17,743 nt of DNA from an uncultured Bacteroidales bacterium (lineage in GTDB: Bacteria; Bacteroidota; Bacteroidia; Bacteroidales; Paludibacteraceae). A program made the translations under genes and the position numbers. Of the stretch, positions 1 to 6,878 are shown piece after piece (position 1 is the stretch's first letter; each line of letters starts with the position of its first letter). The notes under the pieces were generated by a model. The model saw only the letters and a program-made list of their open reading frames with translations, was not told the origin of the DNA and did no database searches. The stretch covers positions 1 to 17,743 of the forward strand of contig CALEPS010000187.1 in the NCBI GenBank assembly GCA_937910305.1. The letters are read 5' to 3'.

Positions 1-49
1 ACACTTCATTGAGTTGTGTTGCAATATATAAATTTCTCAAATCCCGCTG

Positions 50-80
50 CAAAGGTACTACTTTTTTCTGAAATATGCAA
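50..80 (-). promoter_or_regulatory. Bacteroidetes-type promoter firing off the left edge
   Basis: On the minus strand a TACCTTTG -7 element (50-57) is preceded, after exactly 20 nt, by TTG (78-80, in the context TTGCA). This matches the Bacteroidetes consensus TTTG-N19-21-TAnnTTTG. The transcript would begin near position 43 and run left. The first ATG on that strand is at 9-7 (Met-Lys-Cys), so the gene it serves starts at, or just beyond, the left edge and cannot be identified here. Confidence 0.7.
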
Positions 81-201
81 GGGAATCTGCCATTTTTCGG
101 ATATTTTCTTTTGTACTGCCCACTTGGCTTCCTCTGTACCTTATTTCAGCATTTGTTCCACTTGGTTTTCACGGTCTCGTAGGGTTCTTCGATTTCATAG
201 T

Positions 202-1137
202 TTATAAACCTTTCTTGTCTTTTTGGGTATATAGCCAGGCGACTATCGCGCCGCTGATATTGTGCCACACGCTGAAGATGGCACCGGGGATGGTTGCCAT
301 CGGGTATGCGGCAAAATGGAGCGTTGCCAAGGAAGAGGCAAGACCGGAGTTCTGCATGCCTACTTCGATGGAGACGGCCCGTTTCTTGGGTTCGGGCATT
401 CCTGTCAGTCGTCCTATCAGATAGCCGAGCCCCAACCCAAAGAGGTTGTGACACATCACTACAAGGATGATCAAGAAACCGCTTGCCAGCAGTTTGGAGG
501 CATTGGCGGAGATGACGATAGAGACCGTAAAGGCGATAGCTACCGACGAGAATGCCGGAAGATAATCCATCGCTTTCTCCGTGAACTTGGGCCACAGGCT
601 TTTGATAACCAGACCTAATACGATAGGCAGAATGACCACCCACAGGATACTCAGCAACATGCCTGCCACATCCACATGGATGCTCTCTCCCGCCAGTACC
701 CATGTCAGCAAAGGGGTAAGCAGCGGGGCAAGCACGGTGGAGACACCGGTCATCCCGACCGACAAAGCGAGGTCGCCTTTCGCCAGATAGGTAATGACAT
801 TCGATGCCGTGCCGCCGGGACAGCAGCCTACCAATATCACGCCAAGCGCCAACGCTTCGTCCAGTTGAAAAACTTTAGCCAGCCCCCACGCCAGCAACGG
901 CATGACGGTGAACTGCGCCATACAGCCGATGATGATATCTTTCGGACGGCTGAAGACGATTTTGAAATCCTGCAGGTTGAGTGCCAGTCCCATACCGAAC
1001 ATCACCACGCCCAACAGGTAGTTGATGGTTTTGGTGGGTATGGGTTCCAGCACAGCCGGAAACAGCAGCGAAAGCACGGCGCATACTAAAACCAGTACCG
1101 CCATGTATTTCGATATGTAGTGACAGAGTTGCTTCAT
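202..1137 (-). CDS. Bile acid:sodium symporter (BASS) family transporter
   Basis: This is an inner-membrane secondary transporter of the BASS/SBF fold, 311 aa, with about ten hydrophobic segments. The two crossover motifs that bind sodium in this family are visible: PGGTASN at residues 107-113 and EVGMQNS at 258-264, including the conserved Asn, Glu and Gln. Family members move organic anions (bile acids, pyruvate, pantoate and others) with Na+; the substrate cannot be told from sequence. The start is set at MKQL because longer in-frame starts would run far into the upstream flavodoxin gene. It lies 17 nt downstream of that gene, with an AGGCGG-like ribosome-binding site in the gap, so the two are probably co-transcribed. 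A gut organism makes a bile-acid link tempting, but nothing here proves it. Confidence 0.9.
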   Translation of the reverse strand: MKQLCHYISKYMAVLVLVCAVLSLLFPAVLEPIPTKTINYLLGVVMFGMGLALNLQDFKIVFSRPKDIIIGCMAQFTVMPLLAWGLAKVFQLDEALALGVILVGCCPGGTASNVITYLAKGDLALSVGMTGVSTVLAPLLTPLLTWVLAGESIHVDVAGMLLSILWVVILPIVLGLVIKSLWPKFTEKAMDYLPAFSSVAIAFTVSIVISANASKLLASGFLIILVVMCHNLFGLGLGYLIGRLTGMPEPKKRAVSIEVGMQNSGLASSLATLHFAAYPMATIPGAIFSVWHNISGAIVAWLYTQKDKKGL

Positions 1138-1154
1138 CGGATGATGCCGCCTGC

Positions 1155-1598
1155 TCAATCGCGGAGGTCGGAATCGGACTTTGTATGGTGGTCTTTCATC
1201 GTTTCTACAAATTTCCGCAGGGCATTGAAATCCTCCTCGTTGGGGTGCCCGCCGTGCCAGGGCCCCATGGAGCCGCGGCAGGTGAAGGACTCTTCGGCTA
1301 CGGTGAAGCCTAATTCTTCGAAGATCTGCCTCAGTTGCGGCACAGGCGAGTCGCTCAGTGCGCAGGAACCGAAGCACACCACTTTCTTCACTTTCCTGGG
1401 ATCGAGTGTGCGGGCGAACTCTTTCACGCGGCCGTTTACCTTCGCGAGGAACAGACCTGCGCCGATGAAGAGGATGTCCACTTCTTCCGTCAACGGTGTT
1501 TCAACACTCTCGGGCTTCACGCCCAATACTTCGCCGGCCACCTGAGCCATCTGCTCCGAGTGCCCGAACTTGCTGTAATAACGAATTGCGTATTTCAT
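1155..1598 (-). CDS. Flavodoxin family protein
   Basis: A 147-aa single-domain flavodoxin-like protein. The N-terminal beta strand MKYAIRYYSKFGHSEQMA (residues 1-18) carries the Ser/Gly-rich FMN-phosphate loop (about residues 9-14). Strands VDILFIGAGLF (40-50) and KKVVCFGSCA (71-80) complete the alternating alpha/beta pattern. Flavodoxins are cytoplasmic one- or two-electron carriers. It is the first gene of a two-gene unit with the BASS transporter. A radical SAM gene lies about 160 bp upstream on the same strand; flavodoxins are known reductants of radical SAM clusters, so a partnership is possible but only inferred. A TATTTTTG -7-like element lies at 1637-1644, without a good -33 element. 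Confidence 0.85.
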   Translation of the reverse strand: MKYAIRYYSKFGHSEQMAQVAGEVLGVKPESVETPLTEEVDILFIGAGLFLAKVNGRVKEFARTLDPRKVKKVVCFGSCALSDSPVPQLRQIFEELGFTVAEESFTCRGSMGPWHGGHPNEEDFNALRKFVETMKDHHTKSDSDLRD

Positions 1599-1636
1599 AA
1601 TGATCTATATTGGATATTTTTTTCGAACGCTGTGTT

Positions 1637-1644
1637 CAAAAATA
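1637..1644 (-). promoter_or_regulatory. Possible -7 promoter element for the flavodoxin-BASS unit
   Basis: The minus strand reads TATTTTTG, a match to TAnnTTTG, 39 bp before the flavodoxin ATG. No TTTG occurs about 20 nt further upstream, so this is a weak call. A GAAC/GTTC inverted repeat with a 5-nt gap (1625-1636 region) lies just downstream. Confidence 0.35.
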
Positions 1645-1656
1645 AAACGTTAGTTG

Positions 1657-1696
1657 TTCTTAGTGATTCTTAGTGATCTTTAGTGGTTATCGGTGG
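1657..1696. repeat. 10-bp tandem repeat, four degenerate units
   Basis: Four consecutive decamers are visible on the plus strand: TTCTTAGTGA, TTCTTAGTGA, TCTTTAGTGG and TTATCGGTGG. The array lies in the gap between the radical SAM gene and the flavodoxin gene, just upstream of the possible -7 element. Its 10-bp period equals about one helical turn. Confidence 0.7.
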
Positions 1697-1739
1697 TATT
1701 ACCTACCTATTGCCAACCAATTGTCTACCTGTTCTTTTG

Positions 1740-1781
1740 TCTTTGAGCGTAGCGGTCTTTATTCTTTGAGCGCAGCGGTCT
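1740..1781. repeat. 19-bp direct repeat flanking the radical SAM stop codon
   Basis: The sequence TCTTTGAGCGYAGCGGTCT (Y is T then C) occurs at 1740-1758 and again at 1763-1781. The second copy encodes the last residues of the radical SAM protein (QTAALK region); the first lies just past its stop codon (1759-1761). This looks like a small local duplication of the gene's end. Confidence 0.75.
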
Positions 1782-2877
1782 GACTATTGACCATCCCTTC
1801 CACTTCTTCGCGGTGCTCCCAAAGGGCGCAGCCGCCGGAGTGTTCGCCGCCGACGAGGTGCACGGCACGCAGTTTCTTGAAGAGCGGCGATTGCAAGGCT
1901 CCCTTGACACCGAGGGAGAGCACATTGCTGTCGCTGTACGGTGAGAACGGACAGGGTTCGGCATTGCCGTCCGGCGCGATATGGAAGAAGCCTCTGCCGC
2001 CAGCCAGGCAACCGCCCATGTGCTTCTCGTCGCCCGGGAAGGAGATGATGATAATATCGTCGTACCGCTCGCGCTGGTGTGCCTGCACGCTCTCCATCAT
2101 ATCCAAGTCATCCTCGCCGAACGCCAAATGTTCCGTGCCCGGTTCGGTAGGTACATACTCCACGTAGATGATGAGTTTGCAGCCCAACTCGCGCAAGTGG
2201 TCCACATACTCATCCGAGGTGACGAGGGCGAAATTCTCCGTCGTAACAGTAATACTCACACCGAAGAAAAGATCCTCTTTGTGCAGTTCTTCCACGGATA
2301 GCATCGCGCGTTTGTAGATGCCTTTGCCGCGGCGTGTGTCCGTGCCGTGCTCCGCGCCCTCAATGCTGATGACAGGGATAAGATTCAGGTGCTCTTTGAG
2401 AAAGGCAATGTACGAAGGACCGATGAGGGTGCCGTTGGTGAAGATAGGGAAAATCATATCTTCCACTTTCGCCACTTCCTCCAGAATGTCCTTGCGCATC
2501 ATCGGTTCGCCTCCTGCAAGCAGGGCGAAGTTGATGCCTAATTCCGATGCCTCTTCGAAGATACCGCGCCACTGTTCAGGCGTCAGCGTCGGACGGGTGC
2601 TCTTGCCGGGATTGTCGGCAATACCGTTGGCGCGGGCGTAACAGCCTTTGCACGAGAGGTTGCACTCCGTGGAGATGGAGCAGATAAGGAACGGCGGCAC
2701 TTCTACACCACACTCTTTGGCTACCGCCTTGCGGCGTGACTCCGATTTGATAAACGTGTTCTGGAGCCGGAAGACGGTCTTCGCCTCCCGCGGATTGCTC
2801 AGTACGTTGCGGTACGCCTTTGCCATGATCCGCCGGATGGCGGAGGACATATAGCCTTGTAAGTTGATTTCGGACAT
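1759..2877 (-). CDS. Radical SAM protein with SPASM-like C-terminus
   Basis: A 372-aa radical SAM enzyme. The cluster-binding motif CX3CX2C is C72, C76, C79 (ECNLSCKGCYA). The SAM-contacting GGEP motif is at 122-125. The C-terminal part carries further cysteines in a SPASM-like pattern: C290 (GGC), C309 (EPCPF) and C350 (GGC), suggesting at least one auxiliary iron-sulphur cluster. The N-terminal ~60 residues are basic and helical and precede the barrel. Such proteins modify peptides or cofactors, but no small precursor-peptide gene is visible nearby, so the substrate is unknown. It begins 26 nt after the channel gene ends and closes a run of same-strand genes. Its 3' end is duplicated just after the stop codon. 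Confidence 0.9.
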   Translation of the reverse strand: MSEINLQGYMSSAIRRIMAKAYRNVLSNPREAKTVFRLQNTFIKSESRRKAVAKECGVEVPPFLICSISTECNLSCKGCYARANGIADNPGKSTRPTLTPEQWRGIFEEASELGINFALLAGGEPMMRKDILEEVAKVEDMIFPIFTNGTLIGPSYIAFLKEHLNLIPVISIEGAEHGTDTRRGKGIYKRAMLSVEELHKEDLFFGVSITVTTENFALVTSDEYVDHLRELGCKLIIYVEYVPTEPGTEHLAFGEDDLDMMESVQAHQRERYDDIIIISFPGDEKHMGGCLAGGRGFFHIAPDGNAEPCPFSPYSDSNVLSLGVKGALQSPLFKKLRAVHLVGGEHSGGCALWEHREEVEGMVNSQTAALKE

Positions 2878-2903
2878 AAAATTATTTACGATGTACGATT
2901 TAT

Positions 2904-3701
2904 TTATTTGGTTATTTGTTCTTTCAGTTCTTTGATATCTTGCTCCAAACGTGTCTGTTGTTCTTCCATGCGGTCTAACTGCGTTTTGAGGTCGTCGTTA
3001 TTGTCCGCCACCATCGCATCGACGAACACCGAGTTGATGAACGACAAACCGAGAATACCGAATGCTGCGAGCAGCAGACAGAAATAAAGCCGTGTTATTC
3101 TTCCTATAAAAGGAGAAGTAGCCGCAGCGATGGCATCGGGAATCTCGTACCACCCTTCCACCGTAAAGACCCGGAACACGGAATAGATAGAGCGTATAGG
3201 TGTAGAGAAATACTCCGGTGCAACCTCTCGGTAGAGGCTGCAGTTGATCAGTCCGAACAGCACTAATAGCACACCGAAACCGAACAGCACTACGCCCGAG
3301 TCACGCAATGCGCGCTTGAGTCCGGCGCCTATCTGCGCTATGTTCGGGAAGAAATGGAACAGGCGTAGAAACCGTATCACGCGCATGAGCCGCAACGTAA
3401 GGATAGCGGAGAAATTGAAGGTCGTTATATCCAGAAACGGCACCACCAGCGAAGGTAGCGACAGGATAACTAACATCCCGTCCAGTCTGTTCCATCCGTC
3501 GTGCCAATAGTTCTTTGCACCGAAACATACCTGTTTGGCAATCATCTCCAACAGAAAAATGACCGTGCAGGCTATGTCTATCCCTAATAGCAGCGGATGG
3601 TTGAGCCCCGATTCCTGCATGTAAATGACCACTGAATTGATGAGTATGACCACCAGAATAACGTGGTCGTTCAGCAACGTCTTGTCTAATAAGCGTCTCA
3701 T
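2904..3701 (-). CDS. Voltage-gated cation channel (bacterial NaV/CaV-like ion transport protein)
   Basis: A 265-aa single-domain six-helix channel of the bacterial voltage-gated sodium channel family. S4 has four arginines spaced every third residue (R104, R107, R110, R113; LTLRLMRVIRFLRLF). The pore loop carries FTVEGWYE with the selectivity filter T180-V-E182-G-W184. After S6 the tail (about 233-264) is a charged heptad-like coiled coil, as expected for the tetramerising cytoplasmic bundle of these channels. Length and topology fit NaChBac-type proteins. Filter glycine 183 is the residue type seen in calcium-selective channels, where NaChBac has Ser. It starts 3 nt after the DUF389 gene ends, so the two are almost certainly co-translated. 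Confidence 0.9.
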   Translation of the reverse strand: MRRLLDKTLLNDHVILVVILINSVVIYMQESGLNHPLLLGIDIACTVIFLLEMIAKQVCFGAKNYWHDGWNRLDGMLVILSLPSLVVPFLDITTFNFSAILTLRLMRVIRFLRLFHFFPNIAQIGAGLKRALRDSGVVLFGFGVLLVLFGLINCSLYREVAPEYFSTPIRSIYSVFRVFTVEGWYEIPDAIAAATSPFIGRITRLYFCLLLAAFGILGLSFINSVFVDAMVADNNDDLKTQLDRMEEQQTRLEQDIKELKEQITK

Positions 3702-3704
3702 ATA

Positions 3705-5048
3705 TTAGTTTGTTTTAATGACTTGTACGGACGGGACATTCAGGCGGATGGCAAGCCACTGCTCCATACGGGCAAGGTCTTCCTGGGTGAGCGTCTCCTG
3801 CTTATGGTTTGCCGCCGTTTTCTCGGAGATAACCAGCAGCACGGTGGAGTCCGCACGGGCAAGGGTTATACGGTCTATGGACGACCACTGTGCGCGCAGT
3901 TCGTTACTGATCTGCTCCGTAGGCAGAACCAGCGCTTCATAGGCATCCAGCTGTTGTCTGAGCGAACGGATGGAATCGTCCCGCTGGCGTAACTGCGCCT
4001 CGGTGGAAGCCAGCCAGTCGCGCATGATCTCACGTTCATTCAAACGGCGGACCTCTATCGTCGCATCATCGGCAAAGAGAATCTGCGCATGTGAGATACC
4101 ATGTTTCTCCGCGTTGGCGTACAGTTTCGCGCGGGCTTCGGTGCTCAGCGCCTCCCCTGCAAGCCGCAGCGTGAGGGTATAGGGTTTGACGGACATATCC
4201 GTGCTGTAGTCGTAGATATAAGTGCCGCCGACTGCCTGATTTTCTTTGACGAAACGCCGTGCCTCGGTGGTGAAGCGGTTCTCGCGAACGATGCTGTAGG
4301 CAGAGAAGAAACTGGGTACCAGCACAACGAGGATCAACAAACCATAGGAGATGATTCTCCGGCGCGAAGTACCGTCTCTTTCTTCCACCACGGGGAAATG
4401 CAGGTATTTGACAGCAAGGAAAGTAGCCAGAGCGATGAAGATACAGTTGATAAAGAAAAGATACAACGCTCCGCCGGCATAATGCCAGTTGAGGTTCGCT
4501 ATACCATAGCCTACGGTGCAGAGCGGCGGCATAAGTGCGGTAGCAATAGCCACGCCGGAGAGTACGGTCCCCTTCTCCTTCCGCGAGAGTTCCAAGATGC
4601 CGGCAATGCCTCCGAAGAAAGCGATGATGACGTCATAGACGGAAGGGTTGGTGCGCGCTAACAGTTCCGTGGGATTGTCCGTCTCCAGAGGCGTTACCAC
4701 GAAATAGAGCGTCGATGCCAGAAGGCTGATAGCGAACATGATTCCGAGGTTCTTGAGCGACTGCAGCAGCAGGTCTGTGTCGTTGGTTCCCAAGCCCATG
4801 CCAAAACCGATGATCGGACTCATCAGCGGCGAGATAAGCATGGCGCCGATGATAACAGGGATGGAGTTGACATTCAAACCGACCGAAGCAATGACGATCG
4901 CCACAAAGAGGATGTAGATGTTCGGTCCGCGGAAAGGGATATTACTGCGGATATTGGCGCTGGCGGCAAGTACGTCGATGTAATCCGTCAGACTCAGTTG
5001 CTCGCGGAAGAACTGCTTTGCCCGTTCTTTGAATTCTGAATAAGTCAT
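3705..5048 (-). CDS. DUF389 domain-containing membrane protein
   Basis: A 447-aa protein. Residues 40-250 hold about six transmembrane helices with the DUF389 signature GAMLISPLMSPIIGFGMGLG (68-87) and the conserved ALMPPLCTVG (171-180). Residues 252-447 form a soluble region with a short helical, Gln/Arg-rich stretch around 345-375. The biochemical function of DUF389 is not established as far as I know. It lies between the MmcQ/YjbR gene (11-nt gap) and the ion channel (3-nt gap). That position suggests a role in membrane or ion homeostasis, which is inference only. Confidence 0.88.
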   Translation of the reverse strand: MTYSEFKERAKQFFREQLSLTDYIDVLAASANIRSNIPFRGPNIYILFVAIVIASVGLNVNSIPVIIGAMLISPLMSPIIGFGMGLGTNDTDLLLQSLKNLGIMFAISLLASTLYFVVTPLETDNPTELLARTNPSVYDVIIAFFGGIAGILELSRKEKGTVLSGVAIATALMPPLCTVGYGIANLNWHYAGGALYLFFINCIFIALATFLAVKYLHFPVVEERDGTSRRRIISYGLLILVVLVPSFFSAYSIVRENRFTTEARRFVKENQAVGGTYIYDYSTDMSVKPYTLTLRLAGEALSTEARAKLYANAEKHGISHAQILFADDATIEVRRLNEREIMRDWLASTEAQLRQRDDSIRSLRQQLDAYEALVLPTEQISNELRAQWSSIDRITLARADSTVLLVISEKTAANHKQETLTQEDLARMEQWLAIRLNVPSVQVIKTN

Positions 5049-5059
5049 ATTGTATTGGG

Positions 5060-5407
5060 TTATTTCTTTTTGCTATATTTGGCTTTGACAATCTCGTAGG
5101 AGTTGCGGGTGAGGTCGCGGAGCAAGGTGTCCGGCGCGGTATGCGGATCAATGCCGAGCCAGTATTTGGCAGATTCGTTATAGGGTTTGCCGATACAGTC
5201 GTATTGCGCTTTCAGTTCGTCGATCCGCTCAGGCTGGCATTTGAGCGTCACGACAGAGTAATCGGCGCAGTCGAAGAACGCGAACATGTGTCCGCAGACA
5301 TAGAAGACAAGCACGCTCTCGCCGCTCTTGAACATGGTAAACGGCAGTTTCTCCTCTACGTCTGCGCCCAGCGAGAGGCAGTATTCCCTGTAATCTTCGA
5401 TGTTCAT
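5060..5407 (-). CDS. MmcQ/YjbR family protein
   Basis: A 115-aa protein fitting the MmcQ/YjbR (CyaY-like fold) family in length and pattern. It has an N-terminal helix with YCLSLG, the strand block VLVFYVCGHMFAFFDC (32-47), the VTLKCQPER segment (53-61), the conserved YWLGID (81-86) and a C-terminal SYEIVKAKYSKKK. Members are described as putative DNA-binding proteins of the double-wing type; a cellular role is not settled. It sits in the middle of the seven-gene run, 25 nt after the SGNH hydrolase and 11 nt before DUF389. Confidence 0.85.
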   Translation of the reverse strand: MNIEDYREYCLSLGADVEEKLPFTMFKSGESVLVFYVCGHMFAFFDCADYSVVTLKCQPERIDELKAQYDCIGKPYNESAKYWLGIDPHTAPDTLLRDLTRNSYEIVKAKYSKKK

Positions 5408-5432
5408 GGTTAACCGTTATGGCATTCCGTAT

Positions 5433-6296
5433 TTATTTCAGTATCTCTGTAATCTTTTCTTCAAATCGTGGGAGCCACCAGAGTTTGTATCCGGCACGTG
5501 TGGGATGGATGCCGTCTGGCGCCATGTAGAGGTCAATGTGCGCACGGCCTTCGGCATTGAATGCTTCGTCAGTTGTCAAGTCGAGGATGTATGCACCCCA
5601 TTTGTCCGCCACCTTGCGGGCGTTTTCCAGCATCGCCATGTACTGGTCATCGCTCAGGAAAGGCGAGGTGTAGATGAGCACGGGGCAATGCCAGTGGTCG
5701 CGCACGTACGCCATGATAAACTCCATTCCGCCGAGGGTGGTAGCGAGGTTGAAATCCGCTGTGTCGGTACCTTCGCTTATTGCGCCGATGCTCTCCGCCG
5801 GCAGGCGTGAGTCGTTAGTGGAGAGTTGGAGCACAAAGAGGTCGGGCTGCACATCCAACGGCAGGTCGTGGATACGGGCGGAGAAAGAGAGATCTTCCTT
5901 ACTCGGGTCGGCTCCGATAATCTGTGCGAGGAATGCGCCTGCTTCGGGACTCTGCGGGATATTGGCGATAGTAGTGCCGGACGCAGCCTCTTTATAGCAT
6001 GTTGCGCCGTTGTGTTTTGCGAACATGTCGGCGGTTGCTTCGCCGTGAGCTATCAGGCCGAAAGTGATAGACGACCCCAGCCAAAAAACAGTCTTTCCCT
6101 GCAAGGGGCTGTGCATGAGTGTCTCAAGACTGTCAAGGCTGTACTGAGGTGCATTGCCCGGCATCTCATCGCCGGAATACACGCCTTTGGGTGTGATACC
6201 CGTCCAAACGATTTTGTACTCGGGAGCACTCGGCTTTCCACATGAGAGCAGCCCTAAACAGATAGCTGCCAAAGAAAGGAATTGTTTAGTTTTCAT
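5433..6296 (-). CDS. SGNH/GDSL hydrolase lipoprotein
   Basis: A 287-aa exported esterase-type hydrolase. A type II signal peptide ends in the lipobox LLSC with lipidated Cys19. SGNH blocks appear in order: block I GSSIT (74-78, nucleophile Ser76), block II SG (106-107), block III STND (159-162, Asn161) and block V DGIHP (261-265, Asp261/His264). This is a complete catalytic set, so the enzyme should be active, probably deacylating or deacetylating a carbohydrate or lipid at the cell envelope; the substrate is unknown. It is 30 nt downstream of a small lipoprotein gene and 25 nt upstream of the MmcQ/YjbR gene. Confidence 0.9.
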   Translation of the reverse strand: MKTKQFLSLAAICLGLLSCGKPSAPEYKIVWTGITPKGVYSGDEMPGNAPQYSLDSLETLMHSPLQGKTVFWLGSSITFGLIAHGEATADMFAKHNGATCYKEAASGTTIANIPQSPEAGAFLAQIIGADPSKEDLSFSARIHDLPLDVQPDLFVLQLSTNDSRLPAESIGAISEGTDTADFNLATTLGGMEFIMAYVRDHWHCPVLIYTSPFLSDDQYMAMLENARKVADKWGAYILDLTTDEAFNAEGRAHIDLYMAPDGIHPTRAGYKLWWLPRFEEKITEILK

Positions 6297-6326
6297 ATTG
6301 TTGGTTGTTTTATGGTATATTAATAT

Positions 6327-6842
6327 TCATTTTGTCAAAGTGTTAAGCGTTTCGACGGAGAGTTCGCTCATGCCTTCGATGGCATCGCTTACGTTGAGCA
6401 GCAATTTGGGGTTGCTCACATCCCAATGGAACGTGCCGGAGTCGCTGTAGTGCGCTGTCTCTGATTGCAGCACATAGACATAGCCGAAAGTCCTACCGTT
6501 TTGGATGAGGCGGTCGATACAGAGGACACGCTTCGCATTGCGGTTAATGACGATGTTCCGCCAGATGATATTGGACGGCTGCGTGTGGTGGGTTGGCGCA
6601 AAAGTAGTCTGGTAGATCATGCTTGCTCCTTCGCTGTCCACCTCGTAGTCCGGCAGCAGGCTGATATATCCGTCGCTGCGGAAGGAATAGGTGTTGTCGT
6701 GGTTGCTAACCGCCTTCAGTTCGTTTACCTTGAAGGGAAGGTCCTTCTGTACGTCTTTTGCAAACTCCTCGCTTGCGGTTGGCCTTTGTACCGCACAGGA
6801 GCAGAGGGCAAAGGCTAATATGTAAAAAACAGTTCTTTTCAT
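6327..6842 (-). CDS. Small lipoprotein of unknown function
   Basis: A 171-aa protein with an N-terminal signal MKRTVFYILAFALCSCA whose lipobox (LCSC) predicts lipidation at Cys16. The mature part is soluble and rich in beta-prone segments (YISLLPDYEV, IVINRNAKRVLCIDRL, TFGYVYVLQSE); I do not recognise a domain. It lies 36 nt after the 5'-nucleotidase and 30 nt before the SGNH hydrolase, so the three genes form a block of envelope lipoproteins. The DUF4251 lipoproteins of Bacteroidetes have a roughly similar size and layout, but I cannot support that assignment. Confidence 0.75.
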   Translation of the reverse strand: MKRTVFYILAFALCSCAVQRPTASEEFAKDVQKDLPFKVNELKAVSNHDNTYSFRSDGYISLLPDYEVDSEGASMIYQTTFAPTHHTQPSNIIWRNIVINRNAKRVLCIDRLIQNGRTFGYVYVLQSETAHYSDSGTFHWDVSNPKLLLNVSDAIEGMSELSVETLNTLTK

Positions 6843-6878
6843 TTGCCGACAAGATGTGTTGTAAAACGCTTTTCGCTT

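Noticed and set aside
16..207. Plus-strand 63-codon frame at the left end
   Set aside because: It crosses the minus-strand promoter at 50-80 and has no protein-like pattern.
146..703. Minus-strand frame of 185 codons across the BASS gene
   Set aside because: It is a shadow of the transporter in another frame. Its last 18 residues past the BASS stop look mildly protein-like, but there is no independent support.
1138..1377. 80-residue N-terminal extension of the BASS transporter frame
   Set aside because: It is Arg/Pro-rich, not transporter-like, and lies inside the well-supported flavodoxin gene. MKQL at 1137 is the natural start.
4101..4661. Plus-strand 186-codon frame inside the DUF389 gene
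   Set aside because: Antisense shadow of a GC-rich gene; no motif, and the opposite frame has a complete DUF389 domain.
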